Shown here: one piece after another, positions 39,961-41,106 of the stretch | Position numbering within the stretch: position 1 is the stretch's first letter | How the letters are laid out: the number at the start of each line of letters is the position of its first letter | Assembly: GCA_050943435.1 (NCBI GenBank) | Contig: JBMNPE010000002.1 | Location: 1 to 41,106 of the forward strand | Direction: 5' to 3' | DNA length: 41,106 nucleotides | From: RGIG5675 sp050943435 | GTDB lineage: Bacteria > Bacillota > Clostridia > Oscillospirales > Ruminococcaceae | The notes under the pieces: generated by a model | Databases searched by the model: none | What the model was told of the DNA's origin: nothing | What the model saw: only the letters and a program-made list of their open reading frames with translations | Made by a program: the position numbers and the translations under genes

Positions 39961-40454
39961 AGCTTGTTCTTCCACCTGCTCTCCGGAATCGGGTCTCCGG
40001 TCTCATTGTCAAACACGTTTTGTGCCCTGTCTATGTACAGGATCCCGTAGAGGTGGTCGTTCTCGTGGCAGACGCACCTCGCGTCTATGCCCTCGACCTC
40101 CAGCTCGAATTCGCTTCCGCTGGCGTCATATGCCTTTACGGTGAGCTTTTCGGGTCTCGAAACATATCCGTTCCACCCGGGAAGGGAGAGGCATCCCTCA
40201 GTCCCGTCCACGGCTCCTTCCTGCTTTATGATCTCGGGGTTAATGAGTTCTATGACGTCTTCCCCGTGGCGCATGACGAACACCTTTCTGAGAATGCCCA
40301 CCTGCGGGGCGGCAAGCCCCTGCCCGTCGGCCGCCACGAGAGTCTCCTTGAGGTCGCTCACGAGTTCTGCGGTCCTCTCGTCGAATCTCGTCACATCCCT
40401 GCTCTTCTTCCTGAGGATGGGGTCTCCGAAATATACGATCTTTCTTAATGCCAT
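39957..40454 (-). CDS. def: Peptide deformylase
   Basis: Metalloenzyme removing the N-formyl group from nascent proteins. 165 residues. Three conserved motifs are intact: GLAAPQ (46-51), EGCLS (86-90, metal Cys) and HENDH (130-134, two metal His and the catalytic Glu), where the usual Ile/Leu at the middle is Asn. GGGGAG stands seven bases upstream of ATG 40454. It follows priA after 18 bases and overlaps fmt. Confidence 0.96.
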   Translation of the reverse strand: MALRKIVYFGDPILRKKSRDVTRFDERTAELVSDLKETLVAADGQGLAAPQVGILRKVFVMRHGEDVIELINPEIIKQEGAVDGTEGCLSLPGWNGYVSRPEKLTVKAYDASGSEFELEVEGIDARCVCHENDHLYGILYIDRAQNVFDNETGDPIPESRWKNKL

Positions 40455-40472
40455 CAGATATCTCCCCTAAGA

Positions 40473-41106
40473 TCAGCTTTCCCTGCTGTTGAAATCACAG
40501 TACACGCGCACGCCTGAATTCCCGGGTTCCTGATAGTACCTGGCGAGCGTTCTTTTAAGTATATCACGAAAGGCCTCTCCGTAGGGTCCTTTGACGGTTA
40601 TCTTGAACCTGTATCTCGAGCTTATGCGCGCGATCCTCATAGGTACGGGCCCGAGGATCCTTATCGGGAGCTTTCCCCCTCCCAGGGAAGCCTCCTCCTT
40701 CATGATCTCTATCATCCTCTGGGCGGAATTCCTGGCCTTCTCCTCCTTTTCCGAGGAGAGCCCGATTATGCACATCCTGCAGAACGGGGGATAAAGGTTC
40801 GCCCTGCGGTGCTCTATCTCGCTTTCGTAGAATGCCGGGTAGTCCTGGGAAGCAGCCAGCCTTATCACCGGATTTATCGGGTCGTATGTCTGAATGACAG
40901 CCTCCCCGGGGACTTCTCCCCTTCCTCCCCTTCCCACGACCTGGGTGAGGGTCGAGAAAGCCCTCTCTATGGAGTCGTAGTCCGGCATCATGAACATCTG
41001 GTCTGCGCTGACCACTCCCACAAGCGTCACGTTTGCGAAGTCGAGGCCCTTTGCTATCATCTGGGTCCCTATGAGTATGTCGAATTTCCCGGCCGCGAAT
41101 TCCTCG
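40473..41106 (-). CDS. priA: Primosomal protein N' (PriA helicase), 3' part only
   Basis: C-terminal 210 residues of PriA, cut by the right end of the window; the frame stays open to base 41106 (EEFAAGKFDILIGTQM...). PriA restarts stalled replication forks. Visible: helicase motif V ILIGTQMIAKGLDFANVTLVGV, motif VI QVVGRGGRG, the region YPPFCRMCIIGLSS after it, and the C-terminal domain GPVPMRIARISSRYRFKITVK. Motif VI is normally QVAGRAGR, so two Ala positions differ here (Val, Gly), while the Arg residues are kept. The zinc-binding segment and the start are outside. It heads the visible part of the priA-def-fmt-rsmB-rlmN-stp-prkC-rsgA array. Confidence 0.94.
   Translation of the reverse strand, partial: EEFAAGKFDILIGTQMIAKGLDFANVTLVGVVSADQMFMMPDYDSIERAFSTLTQVVGRGGRGEVPGEAVIQTYDPINPVIRLAASQDYPAFYESEIEHRRANLYPPFCRMCIIGLSSEKEEKARNSAQRMIEIMKEEASLGGGKLPIRILGPVPMRIARISSRYRFKITVKGPYGEAFRDILKRTLARYYQEPGNSGVRVYCDFNSRES

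Overview
The window looks like chromosomal DNA of a moderately GC-rich anaerobic Firmicute of class Clostridia. Evidence is the reverse rubrerythrin, a group B [FeFe] hydrogenase, PPi-type phosphofructokinase, T-box and lysine riboswitches, a DUF4364 regulator, MutS2, a PASTA kinase, and the Firmicutes-type clusters phoH-ybeY-era-recO and priA-def-fmt-rsmB-rlmN-stp-prkC-rsgA. Arg codons are mostly AGG, except in a few probably highly expressed genes. An amino-acid-fermenting Anaerovoracaceae-like lineage is a guess only; the sequence does not settle it.

Layout. 1-720: AT-rich edge carrying a small charged hypothetical gene that is split between two frames at an A8 tract, and a two-repeat remnant of a type I-E-like CRISPR array without cas genes. 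777-6928 (minus): reverse rubrerythrin on its own promoter, then the housekeeping run phoH-ybeY-era-recO-mutS2. 7087-7299 (plus): a small four-Cys protein behind an operator-like palindrome. 7383-12878 (minus): tRNA-Leu(TAA)-degV, then a T-box controlled valS with a group B [FeFe] hydrogenase directly downstream. 12940-18851 (minus): a GldFG-like ABC exporter operon (ATPase, permease, auxiliary protein, DUF4340 protein) ending in a membrane-anchored NlpC/P60 wall hydrolase. 19057-20078 (plus): YbaK-type tRNA deacylase and inorganic pyrophosphatase. 20142-23150 (minus): a lysine riboswitch followed by a YfcC-family permease and an M20 amidohydrolase. 23246-25740: divergent PPi-type phosphofructokinase and class II aldolase. 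25863-26423: DUF4364 regulator. 26551-41106 (minus): one nearly gapless array, with a surface-glycan cluster (two-domain glycosyltransferase, PglF/CapD-like dehydratase, PglE-like aminotransferase, PglC-like sugar-phosphate transferase, RfbC) placed downstream of the priA-rsgA housekeeping/PASTA-kinase operon.

How the parts work together. Glycolysis appears to use PPi as phosphoryl donor, with PPase and FBA nearby. The PASTA kinase and phosphatase pair, RsgA and the glycan genes are joined by overlapping stop/start codons, which suggests wall sensing and envelope glycan synthesis may share transcripts; a separate promoter-like element before the dehydratase gives partial independence. The most interesting unit is the lysine riboswitch with permease and amidohydrolase: the regulation predicts that this transporter and peptidase supply lysine, probably from a lysine-containing dipeptide or acyl-lysine. 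No transposase, integrase, rRNA or phage gene was seen.
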